Positions 18,853-27,172 of a DNA stretch of 64,000 nucleotides are shown in pieces (within the stretch, counting starts at the first letter, position 1; every line of letters starts with the position of its first letter). The translations under genes and the position numbers were made by a program. The DNA is from Terriglobales bacterium (GTDB lineage: Bacteria; Acidobacteriota; Terriglobia; Terriglobales; Acidobacteriaceae), in the NCBI GenBank assembly GCA_025462725.1, contig JAOAPE010000012.1:702122-766121 (forward strand), given 5' to 3'. Below the pieces are notes generated by a model. That model did not search any database, was not told the origin of the DNA, and worked only from the letters and a program-made list of their open reading frames with translations.

Positions 18853-19722
18853 ATGTCTGAGACGAAAGAGAAAATCGCACTCATTACCGGATGCTCCAGC
18901 GGCATTGGCATGCATACTGCCATTGACATGGCGAAGGCGGGATTTCGCGTGGTTGCAACTATGCGCGAGCTGTCGCGCAACACGCGATTGCTGCAAGCGG
19001 CGGCGGATGCAGGAGTCGCCGAGCTGATTGAGGTTCGTCGGCTGGACATCACGGAGTTTGATTCGCTCGCGGCGGCTGTCGCTGAAATCGTGAGGGATCA
19101 TGGGCGCATCGACGTGCTCGTCAACAACGCGGGATACGCGCTGGGCGGATTCGCTGAAGACATCCAACTGGACGAACTGCGTGGGCAATTCGAAACCAAC
19201 TTCTTCGGACACGTTGCGTTGACCCGCGCGGTGATGCCGGTGATGCGCGCGCAACATGCGGCGTCCGGCGTGGGCGGACACATCATTATGATTTCGTCGA
19301 TCAGCGGATTGGTGTCGAATCCGGTGACCAGCAGTTACTCGGCGTCAAAGCATGCGCTGGAAGGATGGAGCGAATCGCTGCGGGTGGAAGCGCGCGCGCT
19401 GGGAATCAAAGTGGTGTTGGTGGAACCCGGCGCGTTCGACACCGATATCTGGGAACGCAACGTGCGAATAGGGAAGATTGCGCTGACGGATTTCTCGCCG
19501 AATCGGGACCGCGCGCGAAGGTTTGCCAACGTGGTGAAGACGAAACTGAAGAAGGGCGACACGAGAGTGGTGTCGCGATTGGTGACGAAGATCGCGCAGG
19601 ATCCGAATCCGAATCTGCGGTATCTGGTGGGCAGGGATGCGGTGGTGCGTTACTGGAGCCAGCGATTGCTGCCGTGGAAGTTCTACGAAAAGATGCTGGC
19701 GAAGTATGCGGAGATAGATTGA
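18853..19722 (+). CDS. Short-chain dehydrogenase/reductase
   Basis: 289 residues, classical SDR. The NAD(P)-binding TGCSSGIG motif, NNAGYALGG, the catalytic Ser in MISSISG and the YSASK motif are all intact. The C-terminus is longer than minimal SDRs and contains a basic stretch (VVKTKLKKGDTRVV). The substrate cannot be predicted. A GGAAGGT ribosome-binding site precedes the ATG. Likely co-transcribed with the O-methyltransferase. Confidence 0.9.
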   Translation: MSETKEKIALITGCSSGIGMHTAIDMAKAGFRVVATMRELSRNTRLLQAAADAGVAELIEVRRLDITEFDSLAAAVAEIVRDHGRIDVLVNNAGYALGGFAEDIQLDELRGQFETNFFGHVALTRAVMPVMRAQHAASGVGGHIIMISSISGLVSNPVTSSYSASKHALEGWSESLRVEARALGIKVVLVEPGAFDTDIWERNVRIGKIALTDFSPNRDRARRFANVVKTKLKKGDTRVVSRLVTKIAQDPNPNLRYLVGRDAVVRYWSQRLLPWKFYEKMLAKYAEID

Positions 19723-19728
19723 AAAACA

Positions 19729-19888
19729 GTTTCTAGTTTCTAGTTTCCAGCAAAGTCAAAAGAAACAGCATTGTCCTTCGGCTCCGCTGAGCTTCGCTCA
19801 GGATGACGAAGTCGAGAGTCCCTTCAGTCAGGGTCGGAATGACAAATCTAGATATTTCTAGAAACTAGAAACTAGAAACTAGAAACTA
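19729..19888. repeat. Inverted TAGTTTC repeat arrays between convergent genes
   Basis: Tandem TTTCTAG units on the left (19729-19748) are the reverse complement of tandem CTAGAAA units on the right (19858-19886). Together they could form a stem of about 20 bp around a loop of about 110 nt. The right arm abuts the dedA stop codon. It may act as a bidirectional transcription barrier. Confidence 0.55.
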
Positions 19889-20515
19889 CGCCGCTTCTGC
19901 TCCGACGCGGTTCTTCCAATGTGACCAGATGAACCAGGTCACGCCGGCGAGGAGGACGAGTCCAATGACGAGGTCGAATTGGTGGAAGTATTTTCCGAGG
20001 TATCGCCAGTTTTCTGCGAGTTTCATTCCGGCGTAGGCGAGGCCGAGGCACCAGGGCCACGAGCCGAGGAATGTGTATAGGTGGAATCGGAGGCGCGGCA
20101 TGCGGGCAATTCCTGCGGGAAGCGCGATGAAGGTGCGGATGACGGGAAGCAGGCGTCCGATGAAGATGGTGATGGTTCCATATTTGTGGAAAAGGCGATC
20201 GGTGAGATCCAGATCGTGTTTGTTGAGCAGAATGTATTTGCCGTACTTCTCCACGAGAGGGCGTCCGCCGAAGTATCCGACTTCGTAGGCGAGCACTGAA
20301 CCGAGGTTGCATCCGATAGCGCCAGCAGTGGCGACCCAGTAGAGGTTGAACTGTCCTTTATAGACGAGGTATCCGGCAAAGGGCATGATCAGCTCGGAGG
20401 GCAGCGGAATGCACGCGGATTCGATGGCCATGAGGAGCATGACGCCGATGTATCCGCCGCTGGAGATGACCCAGCTTATGAAGACAAACAGATGTCCGAT
20501 GATGGCTTCAATCAT
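19886..20515 (-). CDS. DedA family membrane protein
   Basis: 209 residues with about five to six hydrophobic helices. The family blocks IPLPSELIMPFAGYLV, GCNLGSVLAYEVGYFGG, IFIGRLLPVIRTFIALPAGIARM (in parts) and a C-terminal WxxWKNR segment are present. DedA/SNARE-associated proteins act as phospholipid transporters or scramblases (undecaprenyl-phosphate or phosphatidylethanolamine recycling). The acidic and Arg residues in the E..MP and GR..P..R motifs, needed for function in E. coli YqjA, are preserved. Confidence 0.9.
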   Translation of the reverse strand: MIEAIIGHLFVFISWVISSGGYIGVMLLMAIESACIPLPSELIMPFAGYLVYKGQFNLYWVATAGAIGCNLGSVLAYEVGYFGGRPLVEKYGKYILLNKHDLDLTDRLFHKYGTITIFIGRLLPVIRTFIALPAGIARMPRLRFHLYTFLGSWPWCLGLAYAGMKLAENWRYLGKYFHQFDLVIGLVLLAGVTWFIWSHWKNRVGAEAA

Positions 20516-20530
20516 GGATGTGCTCGGCGA

Positions 20531-20758
20531 TTAGAAGTCTTGCGAGTCCTGCGTGTAGGTGTAGCCGGGAAGCGTAGCGATGTCGGCGGATTTCTGCACT
20601 TTCACGCGAGTGGTTCCGGCGTTAGCTGCGTTGGAATTGGCTTCGCGAAGCATAGCGTACTGAGTAAAGACTTCGCTGTAGAGTTTGGTGACGAGATAGT
20701 TCTGTCCGTTGGAGTCGTTGCGCCAAACCTGGCCGAGTTGGATGGATTTAACAGGCAT
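20531..20758 (-). CDS. Small conserved hypothetical protein
   Basis: 75 residues. The N-terminal KSIQLGQVWRNDSNGQNYLV has the look of a small beta-rich domain; the C-terminus is polar. No signal peptide or membrane helix. It lies 15 bp upstream of dedA on the same strand and may be in its transcript. Family not recognised. Confidence 0.5.
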   Translation of the reverse strand: MPVKSIQLGQVWRNDSNGQNYLVTKLYSEVFTQYAMLREANSNAANAGTTRVKVQKSADIATLPGYTYTQDSQDF

Positions 20759-20812
20759 CGGGATACAGAGTACTGGGAGGCTGCCGTGGCGTCAATTCGG
20801 AACTGGGGTCTG

Positions 20813-21712
20813 TTAAGGACAGACTCGAAAATCGAAGATTGGGGAAACGGTGTGCGCAACGTCGTCTCGTGAGATCTCGGAATCGTGGTCAAGGCTGGCA
20901 CCACGCGGAAGAACGGTTTTGTTATCTCTGAAAAATTTTTCAAGGAGCTCGCTATTAAAAACCTTGCCAGGCAATAATCCGGACTTGGCAAGGAGCCGAT
21001 CGGCAACAGACTTTTCCATACCAAGAACTCTAACTTGCGAGAGATGGTAGGGCACTCCTTCATCGAGATCGACGTTTATTGATATTCGGCGCTGAAGATC
21101 ATCAGGGCTAACCTCAGGAACGGCGGTGAAATTGATATAGCCCTTTGTGCCGTATAGCCTCCTTAGCTCGTCAATGCCCGCTCTGAGTTTTGCCACATCG
21201 AGGATTGCATTCGTCTGAATCGGAATTAGCTTGCGCAGCTCTGCTGAGCTGAAGAGTGTGCCGTTCGAGAAAGTGATTTGGTCTAAGCGAAATTGCGGGC
21301 CTGCATATATTTCAACTGAAGCGGTGTGTTTTTGGGATTTAGCAGTATTACCCACTCGTTTAGTTGTAACCTTTGCGACCGCTTTGAAGAAACCGTGCTC
21401 CTGCAGTTTTGCCAGAGTTCGATTTTCGAGTTCCTTGATCCAATCAGGGTTAGGACCATAGGAATTGGCCTTCAACTCTGCAGAAATCTCGTTGAAGATC
21501 TTCGGCGAGAGATGGTTTGAATGCTCGAACTGGACTCGGACAATTTCGACTTTCGGGAGGGCTTCTCTTTTTCTAATGTCTTCGCGATATTGGGCTAGTT
21601 CGCGGCCGTAGGAGGGAATTGGAAGGCATTCTTCCAGCTTTCCGATCTGCGCGAAAGCGGTGCCGCAGACAAGAGCAGAGCAGGTTGCGATTCGAATGGA
21701 TAACAGCGTCAT
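20813..21712 (-). CDS. Secreted POTRA-domain protein without beta-barrel
   Basis: About 299 residues from the ATG at 21712 (a TTG at 21724 is the alternative). A signal peptide ends at about AFAQ. At least two POTRA-type modules follow. The second reads FRLDQITFSNGTLFSSAELRKLI ... DELRRLYGTKGYINFTAVPEV in pieces, and a third begins YHLSQVRVLGMEKSV. These resemble the periplasmic part of BamA/TamA (Omp85), but the chain stops after the last POTRA with no barrel. It could be a truncated Omp85 or an independent periplasmic adaptor. The normal-looking stop and signal peptide favour a functional gene. Confidence 0.7.
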   Translation of the reverse strand: MTLLSIRIATCSALVCGTAFAQIGKLEECLPIPSYGRELAQYREDIRKREALPKVEIVRVQFEHSNHLSPKIFNEISAELKANSYGPNPDWIKELENRTLAKLQEHGFFKAVAKVTTKRVGNTAKSQKHTASVEIYAGPQFRLDQITFSNGTLFSSAELRKLIPIQTNAILDVAKLRAGIDELRRLYGTKGYINFTAVPEVSPDDLQRRISINVDLDEGVPYHLSQVRVLGMEKSVADRLLAKSGLLPGKVFNSELLEKFFRDNKTVLPRGASLDHDSEISRDDVAHTVSPIFDFRVCP

Positions 21713-21798
21713 GGGTCGTTCCAATCCGCCAGACCGGACACATTATGACGCATCCGCGATTGGACTGCCATTGCGAGATGCTTTGTTAGAATGGCTGC

Positions 21799-22524
21799 AT
21801 GTCCTCAGCACAGCATGACAGCAAATCCAAAGAGCCTCGTCGTCAGTTCGTCAGCTTTTCGTTCTTTAAAGTATTGCCGGAATGGCGTCGGTTGCCGCTG
21901 GCAGAGCGCAACAAGCAGCGGCATGAGTTGTGCGAGGTCATCCGCAAGTGGGATGTGAAGGACAAGTTTCAGACGCTCACGTATTCGACGGTGGGCATGC
22001 GGCCGGATTGCGACTTGATGCTGTGGCGCATCTGCTACACGCCCGACGAGTTGCAGTTGATGAACACGGAGATGTTCTCGACGGCGATGGGCGGATATCT
22101 GGAGACTCCGCACAACTTCATCGCCATGACGAAGCGGTCACAGTATTTGATCGGGCATGAACATCCGGGGCAGACGGATTCGCGCGGCGTCATTTTTCCC
22201 GGTGGACAGAAGTACATCTTTGTTTATCCTTTCTGGAAGACGCGGGCGTGGTATCTGCTGCCGATGGAAGAGCGCCAGAAGATGATGACGGAGCATATCC
22301 GGATCGGGCATGAGTATCCGCGAGTGAAGTTGAATACGACTTACTCGTTCGGATTGGACGATCAGGAGTTTGTAGTGGCGTTCGAGAGCGATTTTCCGGA
22401 AGACTTTTTGGACCTGGTACAGCGGCTGCGCGAGAGCCAGGGCAGCGCCTACACATTGCGCGACACGCCGATATTCACGTGCATACGGACGTCAGTTGAC
22501 GAGATGTTGAATCGGCTTGGATAG
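21799..22524 (+). CDS. Chlorite-dismutase-family protein, HemQ-like coproheme decarboxylase
   Basis: 241 residues. The Cld/HemQ family is recognised from YPFWKTRAWYLLP, where Tyr and Lys match the catalytic Tyr145/Lys149 pair of Staphylococcus HemQ. Other matches are MTEHIRIGHEYP, with the proximal His, and SFGLDDQEFVVAFE. The distal Arg of true chlorite dismutases is not evident. In Gram-positives and several other phyla HemQ makes haem b from coproheme. With hemACD in the same window this suggests haem synthesis by the coproporphyrin-dependent route, but other terminal genes are not in view. Confidence 0.85.
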   Translation: MSSAQHDSKSKEPRRQFVSFSFFKVLPEWRRLPLAERNKQRHELCEVIRKWDVKDKFQTLTYSTVGMRPDCDLMLWRICYTPDELQLMNTEMFSTAMGGYLETPHNFIAMTKRSQYLIGHEHPGQTDSRGVIFPGGQKYIFVYPFWKTRAWYLLPMEERQKMMTEHIRIGHEYPRVKLNTTYSFGLDDQEFVVAFESDFPEDFLDLVQRLRESQGSAYTLRDTPIFTCIRTSVDEMLNRLG

Positions 22525-23290
22525 CGTGAGTCCGGTAAAGACAAAAGCGAAAAGAGCTTCGTCGAAGAGCGTGCAGCTGAAAAGCGTTTCGGCGAAAAGC
22601 AAAGCTTCGGCTTACGATCCGCTTGAGCCGAAGCGCGTTGCGGAAATCCTGAAGCGGCTGGATGCGACTTATCCCAATCCCAAGTGCGCTTTGCTGCATA
22701 AGAGCGCGTGGGAACTGACGGTTGCGACAATCCTTTCTGCGCAATGCACTGATGTTCGCGTGAACATGGTCACGCCGGTGCTGTTCGCGAAATATCCCAC
22801 GGTGCAGGATTTTGCGGCTCTCGAACCGGAGCAATTGGAGCCGGATATTCGCAGCACGGGATTCTTCCGCAACAAAGCGAAATCTGTTGTTGGCGCTGCG
22901 CGGAAAGTGGTCAGCGACTTTGGCGGGAAAGTCCCGGATACGATGGAAGAGTTGCTCACGCTGCCGGGAGTCGCGCGCAAGACTGCGAATGTAGTTTTGG
23001 GATCGTGGTTCGGCAAGGCGATTGGTGTAGTCGTGGACACGCATGTGTATCGGATATCGCGCAGGTTGGAACTCACGAAGAGCGATACTCCGGAAAAGAT
23101 CGAGCAGGACCTGATGCGTGTGATCCCGCAGGAAAAGTGGATCGAGTTTGCGCACCAGGAGATCTGGCACGGCCGCAAGCTATGTTTCGCGCGCAAGCCG
23201 AATTGTGTGGAGTGTCCGCTGGAGAATATTTGCCACGCTGCGGACAAGACTTGGTCAACAGTGGAGATCCACAAGAACGCAAAACCCTAA
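22517..23290 (+). CDS. nth: Endonuclease III (Nth), DNA glycosylase/AP lyase
   Basis: 257 residues from TTG at 22517; a GTG at 22526 is equally plausible. It removes oxidised pyrimidines in base-excision repair. The helix-hairpin-helix LPGVARKTANVVL contains the catalytic Lys, the Asp is in VVVDTHVYRISRRL, and the 4Fe-4S motif C-x6-C-x2-C-x5-C (CFARKPNCVECPLENIC) is complete. A Lys/Ser-rich tail of about 35 residues precedes the core. It overlaps the hemQ-like gene by 8 bp, so the two are translationally linked. Confidence 0.95.
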   Translation: MDSVSPVKTKAKRASSKSVQLKSVSAKSKASAYDPLEPKRVAEILKRLDATYPNPKCALLHKSAWELTVATILSAQCTDVRVNMVTPVLFAKYPTVQDFAALEPEQLEPDIRSTGFFRNKAKSVVGAARKVVSDFGGKVPDTMEELLTLPGVARKTANVVLGSWFGKAIGVVVDTHVYRISRRLELTKSDTPEKIEQDLMRVIPQEKWIEFAHQEIWHGRKLCFARKPNCVECPLENICHAADKTWSTVEIHKNAKP

Positions 23291-23341
23291 GTTCGCCAGC
23301 AATGTAGCTGCTTCAAAACGCAAGACAGGCATCAAACTTTC

Positions 23342-23767
23342 ATGCGGTACTCGCGCCTCTTCGTTGTGCTTTCCCTCTGTCTCTGGCTGACTTCAATTGC
23401 ATCTGCAGGCAGTGTTACCGGCGTATTCCAGGGCCGAATCGTGCAGCTTCCCAAAGCCAATTCCCGCGTGAAATGGCTGTATGTGCAGGGGAAGAATGGG
23501 GCCATTCGCAGGGCGAACATCGCGAAAGCGGTGGTTGAGTATGACGATGATTATCCTGCGGGGAAAAGGCGGAAACGGGCTGCCGATTCGCTGGGACAGG
23601 CGATTGAAGTCCGTGTCACGGCGGAGCAGGATGTAGTGAACAATGGTGATTGGCAGGCCACGAATGTCCTGATTTTGGCGCCTCGCGCCAACGCGAAACC
23701 AGAGAAGAAGCATGGAGATGCGCCGACTCCGTCGCTGGCGAAAAAGCAGCTTAGTGGCTGGAAATAA
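23342..23767 (+). CDS. Small secreted protein, unknown
   Basis: 141 residues. A signal peptide (about 1-22, LCLWLTSIASAG) is followed by a beta-rich region GSVTGVFQGRIVQLP, a basic patch GKRRKRAADS, and then VRVTAEQDVVNNGDWQATNVLIL. The tail is Lys-rich. No family is recognised. It lies downstream of nth on the same strand. Confidence 0.6.
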   Translation: MRYSRLFVVLSLCLWLTSIASAGSVTGVFQGRIVQLPKANSRVKWLYVQGKNGAIRRANIAKAVVEYDDDYPAGKRRKRAADSLGQAIEVRVTAEQDVVNNGDWQATNVLILAPRANAKPEKKHGDAPTPSLAKKQLSGWK

Positions 23768-23924
23768 GCTGAACCTGAGTTGGATTCTGGGCGTCTAACT
23801 TAAAGGGAGAATGCCCGAAACTTCTACAATCCACGTGGGTTTTAGATTGCAGGGCTTCCGCTTGAATAGGGCTATAATGGCCAAATCGCTAGAGTTTCTG
23901 CTGCCGAGTGTCACTGAGGTAACA

Positions 23925-25049
23925 ATGAAAAACCGTCTCCACAGCTTCCTTTCAAAGATCCTTGTCTGTGCACTGCTGCTGACTTCGGCAGCATTCGCCG
24001 GCGATGACAAAACCGCCACTGACAATCCGAAGCAGGACAACAGCAAGCAGACTTCGACAACGCAGGATTCGACAACACAGGATTCGACCTCGACGAGCAA
24101 AGCTGATGCGAAGAAGGGATCTGGCGGCAAGGACGATGTTGACGCCATCGGCAACCGAGACATTGGCAAGCGCGGGCTAGGGAACTGGTATTCGCTGGAA
24201 TCCGAGATCAAGATGGGCAAGACATATGCCCAACAGATCGAACAGAGCGTGAAGCTTGTGCAGGACCCGGTCGTCAATGAATATGTGAACCGCATTGGAC
24301 AGAACATCGTGCGGAACTCCGACGCGAAAGTGCCGTTCACGATCAAGGTCATCGACTCCGACGAAATCAATGCATTCGCGCTACCGGGCGGATTTTTCTA
24401 CGTCAATTCAGGATTGATTCTAGCGGCGGATGAAGAAGCCGAACTTGCCGGCGTAATGGCGCATGAGATCGCACACGTTGCAGCGCGCCATGCGATGAAA
24501 CAACAGACACGCGGAAACTGGGCGAACTTTGCTTCCATCCCATTGATATTCTTGGGCGGCGGAGCGGGATATGCAATCAGGTCAGCGGCACAGATCGGGC
24601 TACCCCTCACTTTCATGAGCTTCTCCAGAAGTTTCGAGGCGGAAGCGGACTACCTGGGAATGCAATATTCGTATGCGACAGGATACGATCCGCAGGCGTC
24701 GATATCTTTCTTTGAAAAGATACAAGCGCAGGAAAAGAAGAAACCCGGGACATTGGCCAAGGCGTTTGCGTCGCATCCGCAGACACCGGACCGCATCACG
24801 AAATTGCAGCAGGAGATTGCGACAGTCCTTCCGGGAAAAGACCAGTACATGGTTTCAACGTCAGAGTTCGACGATGTGAAAACGCGACTGGCTGCGATCG
24901 AGAATCGTCACAAGGTGAAAGACCAGAAGGATGACAGCAAACCGACCTTGCGCAGAACAGCCGGGAATGACAAATCTAAGGACGGCGACACCAAGGACAA
25001 AGACGGGAAGTCAGATGACGATCGTCCGACCTTGAAACGTAGAGACTAA
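23925..25049 (+). CDS. M48 family metalloprotease, secreted (BepA/LoiP-like)
   Basis: 374 residues from the ATG at 23925, which has a clear GAGGT ribosome-binding site; an in-frame ATG at 23811 is less likely. A signal peptide is followed by a low-complexity Gln/Thr/Ser/Asp/Lys stretch (about 26-65). The zinc protease domain has the HExxH motif MAHEIAHVAARH and the third-ligand region FEAEADYLGMQYSYATGYDP. A charged Lys/Asp-rich C-terminal tail follows. Family members act in periplasmic quality control of outer-membrane proteins, which fits the Omp85/TamB pair later in the window. The gene ends at a strong terminator. Confidence 0.92.
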   Translation: MKNRLHSFLSKILVCALLLTSAAFAGDDKTATDNPKQDNSKQTSTTQDSTTQDSTSTSKADAKKGSGGKDDVDAIGNRDIGKRGLGNWYSLESEIKMGKTYAQQIEQSVKLVQDPVVNEYVNRIGQNIVRNSDAKVPFTIKVIDSDEINAFALPGGFFYVNSGLILAADEEAELAGVMAHEIAHVAARHAMKQQTRGNWANFASIPLIFLGGGAGYAIRSAAQIGLPLTFMSFSRSFEAEADYLGMQYSYATGYDPQASISFFEKIQAQEKKKPGTLAKAFASHPQTPDRITKLQQEIATVLPGKDQYMVSTSEFDDVKTRLAAIENRHKVKDQKDDSKPTLRRTAGNDKSKDGDTKDKDGKSDDDRPTLKRRD

Positions 25050-25070
25050 GTTTTCAAAACCGACGAACAC

Positions 25071-25099
25071 GAGGCGCAGAGATGCGCCTCTTTTTTATT
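25071..25099 (+). terminator. Intrinsic terminator after the M48 protease gene
   Basis: Perfect 8-bp stem GAGGCGCA/TGCGCCTC (25071-25078, 25083-25090) with a GAGA loop and an immediate run of six Ts (25091-25096). Confidence 0.92.
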
Positions 25100-25116
25100 T
25101 GCGCTGATTTGATTGA

Positions 25117-25314
25117 TTAACGGTGCAGGGCTTGCTTCATCTTGAGCGCCGCGAGTTGAGTGGTGTCGAAAAAGAGGCTCTTGATCAACACTTTCTGGGA
25201 CTCGATCACGCGACCCTGTTCCATCACCAACCCGGCCATGAAGATGTTCGTGGCAATCAGTACGGCGTAAAGGCCGTTTGTGCGTTGGCGTGGAGTGGGC
25301 ATTCCGAACTTCAT
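25117..25314 (-). CDS. Small membrane protein, unknown
   Basis: About 65 residues from the ATG at 25314 (an ATG at 25332 adds six residues). A basic N-terminus (PRQRTNG) and one hydrophobic helix (LYAVLIATNIFMAGLVM) are followed by an amphipathic C-terminal helix. No family is recognised. It faces the M48 gene and lies downstream of hpt, with an 80-bp gap, on the same strand as hpt. Confidence 0.45.
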   Translation of the reverse strand: MKFGMPTPRQRTNGLYAVLIATNIFMAGLVMEQGRVIESQKVLIKSLFFDTTQLAALKMKQALHR

Positions 25315-25392
25315 GCAAAGTAAGAAGGCCAACTGCGAATCGAAGTTGGCCTCCTTGAAAACATTTTGGGTGTGCCAGATTACGACAGAGCC

Positions 25393-25941
25393 TCAGTGTC
25401 CGCCTTCTTGCAGGATGCAGATGTCGGGAAGGTTGCGGTACTTTTCGGCGAAGTCCATTCCGTACCCAACAACGAATTCGTCGGGTATCTTGAATCCGAA
25501 ATAGTCCGGTTGGATGGGCTGAATGCGACGGGATGGCTTATCCAGCAGGGTGGCGATCTTCAGAGATTTCGGCTGCGCCGCTTGCAGCAGCTTCATAAGG
25601 TAGGTCAGGGTAAATCCGGTGTCGAGGATGTCTTCGACAACGATGACGTTTTTGCCTTGTAACGATGTGTCCACATCCTTAGTCAGCTTCACCTCACCGC
25701 TGGACATTTTTCCTGAGCCATAGCTGGAAACGGCGATGAAGTCGAATGATGCGTCGAGATCGATGTTTCGCGCGAGATCGCTTAGAAACAAGCAAGCGCC
25801 TTTCAGCACACCAACGAGGACGACGCTTTCGCCAGTGTAATCTTTGGTGATCTGCGCGCCGATCTCGACGACGCGGGAATGGATCTGGTCTCGGCTGAAT
25901 AGCACTTTCAAAGCGGGAGCGGTCTTGGCAGTGGAAGTCAT
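25393..25941 (-). CDS. hpt: Hypoxanthine phosphoribosyltransferase
   Basis: 182 residues. It salvages hypoxanthine/guanine to IMP/GMP with PRPP. VVLVGVLKGACLFLSDL is the PPi-binding loop region, VIVVEDILDTGFTLTYL is the PRPP-binding motif, and FGFKIPDEFVVGYGMDFAEKYRNL is the typical C-terminal segment. Length is normal. Confidence 0.95.
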   Translation of the reverse strand: MTSTAKTAPALKVLFSRDQIHSRVVEIGAQITKDYTGESVVLVGVLKGACLFLSDLARNIDLDASFDFIAVSSYGSGKMSSGEVKLTKDVDTSLQGKNVIVVEDILDTGFTLTYLMKLLQAAQPKSLKIATLLDKPSRRIQPIQPDYFGFKIPDEFVVGYGMDFAEKYRNLPDICILQEGGH

Positions 25942-26061
25942 GGGAGTGGCTCTATTGAAACATTTTATGTGCGCTTCCGGCCAACATATTTAGCGATAAA
26001 CTCTGAGCAAGCGAATGTCATCTGTAGAATGAACGTTCATCGTTCCTCAAGGGGAAGAAAA

Positions 26062-26775
26062 ATGAAACTGGATCTGAATGGAATCAAAATCACCTGGCTC
26101 GGACATGCCACTTTTCGTATCGAGTCGCCCGGCGGCAAGACGATTATCATCGACCCATGGGTGATGAATAACCCAATGTGTCCGGACGATCACAAGAACA
26201 TCGGCAAGATCGATGTGATGCTTTGCACGCATGGACACGGCGACCACATTGGCGATGCTGTCGCGCTGGCTAAGAAGCACGATCCAATCGTGGTGGGAGT
26301 GTACGAACTCTGCATGTGGATGCAGAAAAAAGGCGCCAAACAGATTGCGCCGATGAACAAAGGTGGCTCACAAACAGTCGGTGATATCCGCGTGACCATG
26401 GTCCATGCGGACCACTCGTGCGGGATCGAAGATGACGGCGAGATGATCTACGGCGGCGAGGCTTGTGGGTATGTAATCCAGTTCGAGAACAACTTCAAAA
26501 TCTACCATGCAGGCGACACGAATGTTTTTGGAGACATGTGCATCATTCATGAGCTGTATGCGCCGGACCTGGTCATGCTTCCTATAGGCGACCTGTACAC
26601 CATGGGACCGCGGGAAGCGAGCTATGCGTGCAAGCTGCTGAAGGCCAAGGCGGTGATCCCCATGCACTTTGGCACCTTTCCGGCACTCACGGGGACTCCG
26701 AGCGAATTCAAGAAATCCGTGGGTGAGATGGGCGTAGAGGTAATCCGGATGGAACCTGGAAAAACATTGTCTTAA
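26062..26775 (+). CDS. Metallo-beta-lactamase-fold hydrolase, UPF0173 type
   Basis: 237 residues from the ATG at 26062, with AAGGGGAAG upstream; the frame is open earlier but unlike the family. The fold is clear from ITWLGHATFRIES and the metal motif THGHGDHIGD. MVHADHSCG, IYHAGDTNVFGDM and IPMHFGTF carry the remaining ligands. UPF0173 members (relatives of UlaG lactonase) hydrolyse unknown substrates. Transcribed alone. Confidence 0.9.
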   Translation: MKLDLNGIKITWLGHATFRIESPGGKTIIIDPWVMNNPMCPDDHKNIGKIDVMLCTHGHGDHIGDAVALAKKHDPIVVGVYELCMWMQKKGAKQIAPMNKGGSQTVGDIRVTMVHADHSCGIEDDGEMIYGGEACGYVIQFENNFKIYHAGDTNVFGDMCIIHELYAPDLVMLPIGDLYTMGPREASYACKLLKAKAVIPMHFGTFPALTGTPSEFKKSVGEMGVEVIRMEPGKTLS

Positions 26776-26840
26776 AAACAGGAACTCTGTTTTATACTGG
26801 CGGTGCCCCTTCGGAAAGCAGTACCAAGGAGATTGAAAAG

Positions 26841-27038
26841 ATGAAGAAGATAATGGCCGTCAGTTTGTTTATTGCAACATTGGGAAGTGTTCTAGCAGTG
26901 GCACAACCACAGACCCCGGCCCCGAGCACGACAACAACGACAACCAGCACGACAACAACGAATGCGCCAAGAGCCAAGAAGCACAACCGAAACCACAAAA
27001 AGGCAGGCCGGAAACATCACAGGCAGAACAATCGGTAG
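26841..27038 (+). CDS. Small secreted Thr-rich, His/Lys-rich protein
   Basis: 65 residues with a good ribosome-binding site (AAGGAG). A signal peptide (MKKIMAVSLFIATLGSVLAVAQ) is followed by a Pro/Thr run (residues about 24-41, nearly all Thr), then a strongly basic tail rich in His, Lys, Asn and Arg. The tail could bind anionic polymers or metals (inference only). It is followed by an 11-bp-stem terminator, so it is a single transcription unit. No family is recognised. Confidence 0.6.
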   Translation: MKKIMAVSLFIATLGSVLAVAQPQTPAPSTTTTTTSTTTTNAPRAKKHNRNHKKAGRKHHRQNNR

Positions 27039-27073
27039 CAGAGCAGCTATTAGCTTTGGCTCTTGGTGGAAAC

Positions 27074-27106
27074 GAAGGCAGCGCCGATGCGCTGCCTTCA
27101 TTATTT
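27074..27106 (+). terminator. Intrinsic terminator after the Thr-rich small gene
   Basis: Perfect 11-bp stem GAAGGCAGCGC/GCGCTGCCTTC (27074-27084, 27089-27099), CGAT loop, then ATTATTTG. A very stable hairpin for such a short gene. Confidence 0.85.
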
Positions 27107-27172
27107 GTCAGTTAATGGTGTTCAGTCGGCCTCTTTTCTTTGGGCTACTCTGCTCGGCGCATCAAAGGGGAT

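Noticed and set aside
22475..23274. Long minus-strand frames opposite nth
   Set aside because: They oppose the complete endonuclease III with its FeS motif, and have no family features.
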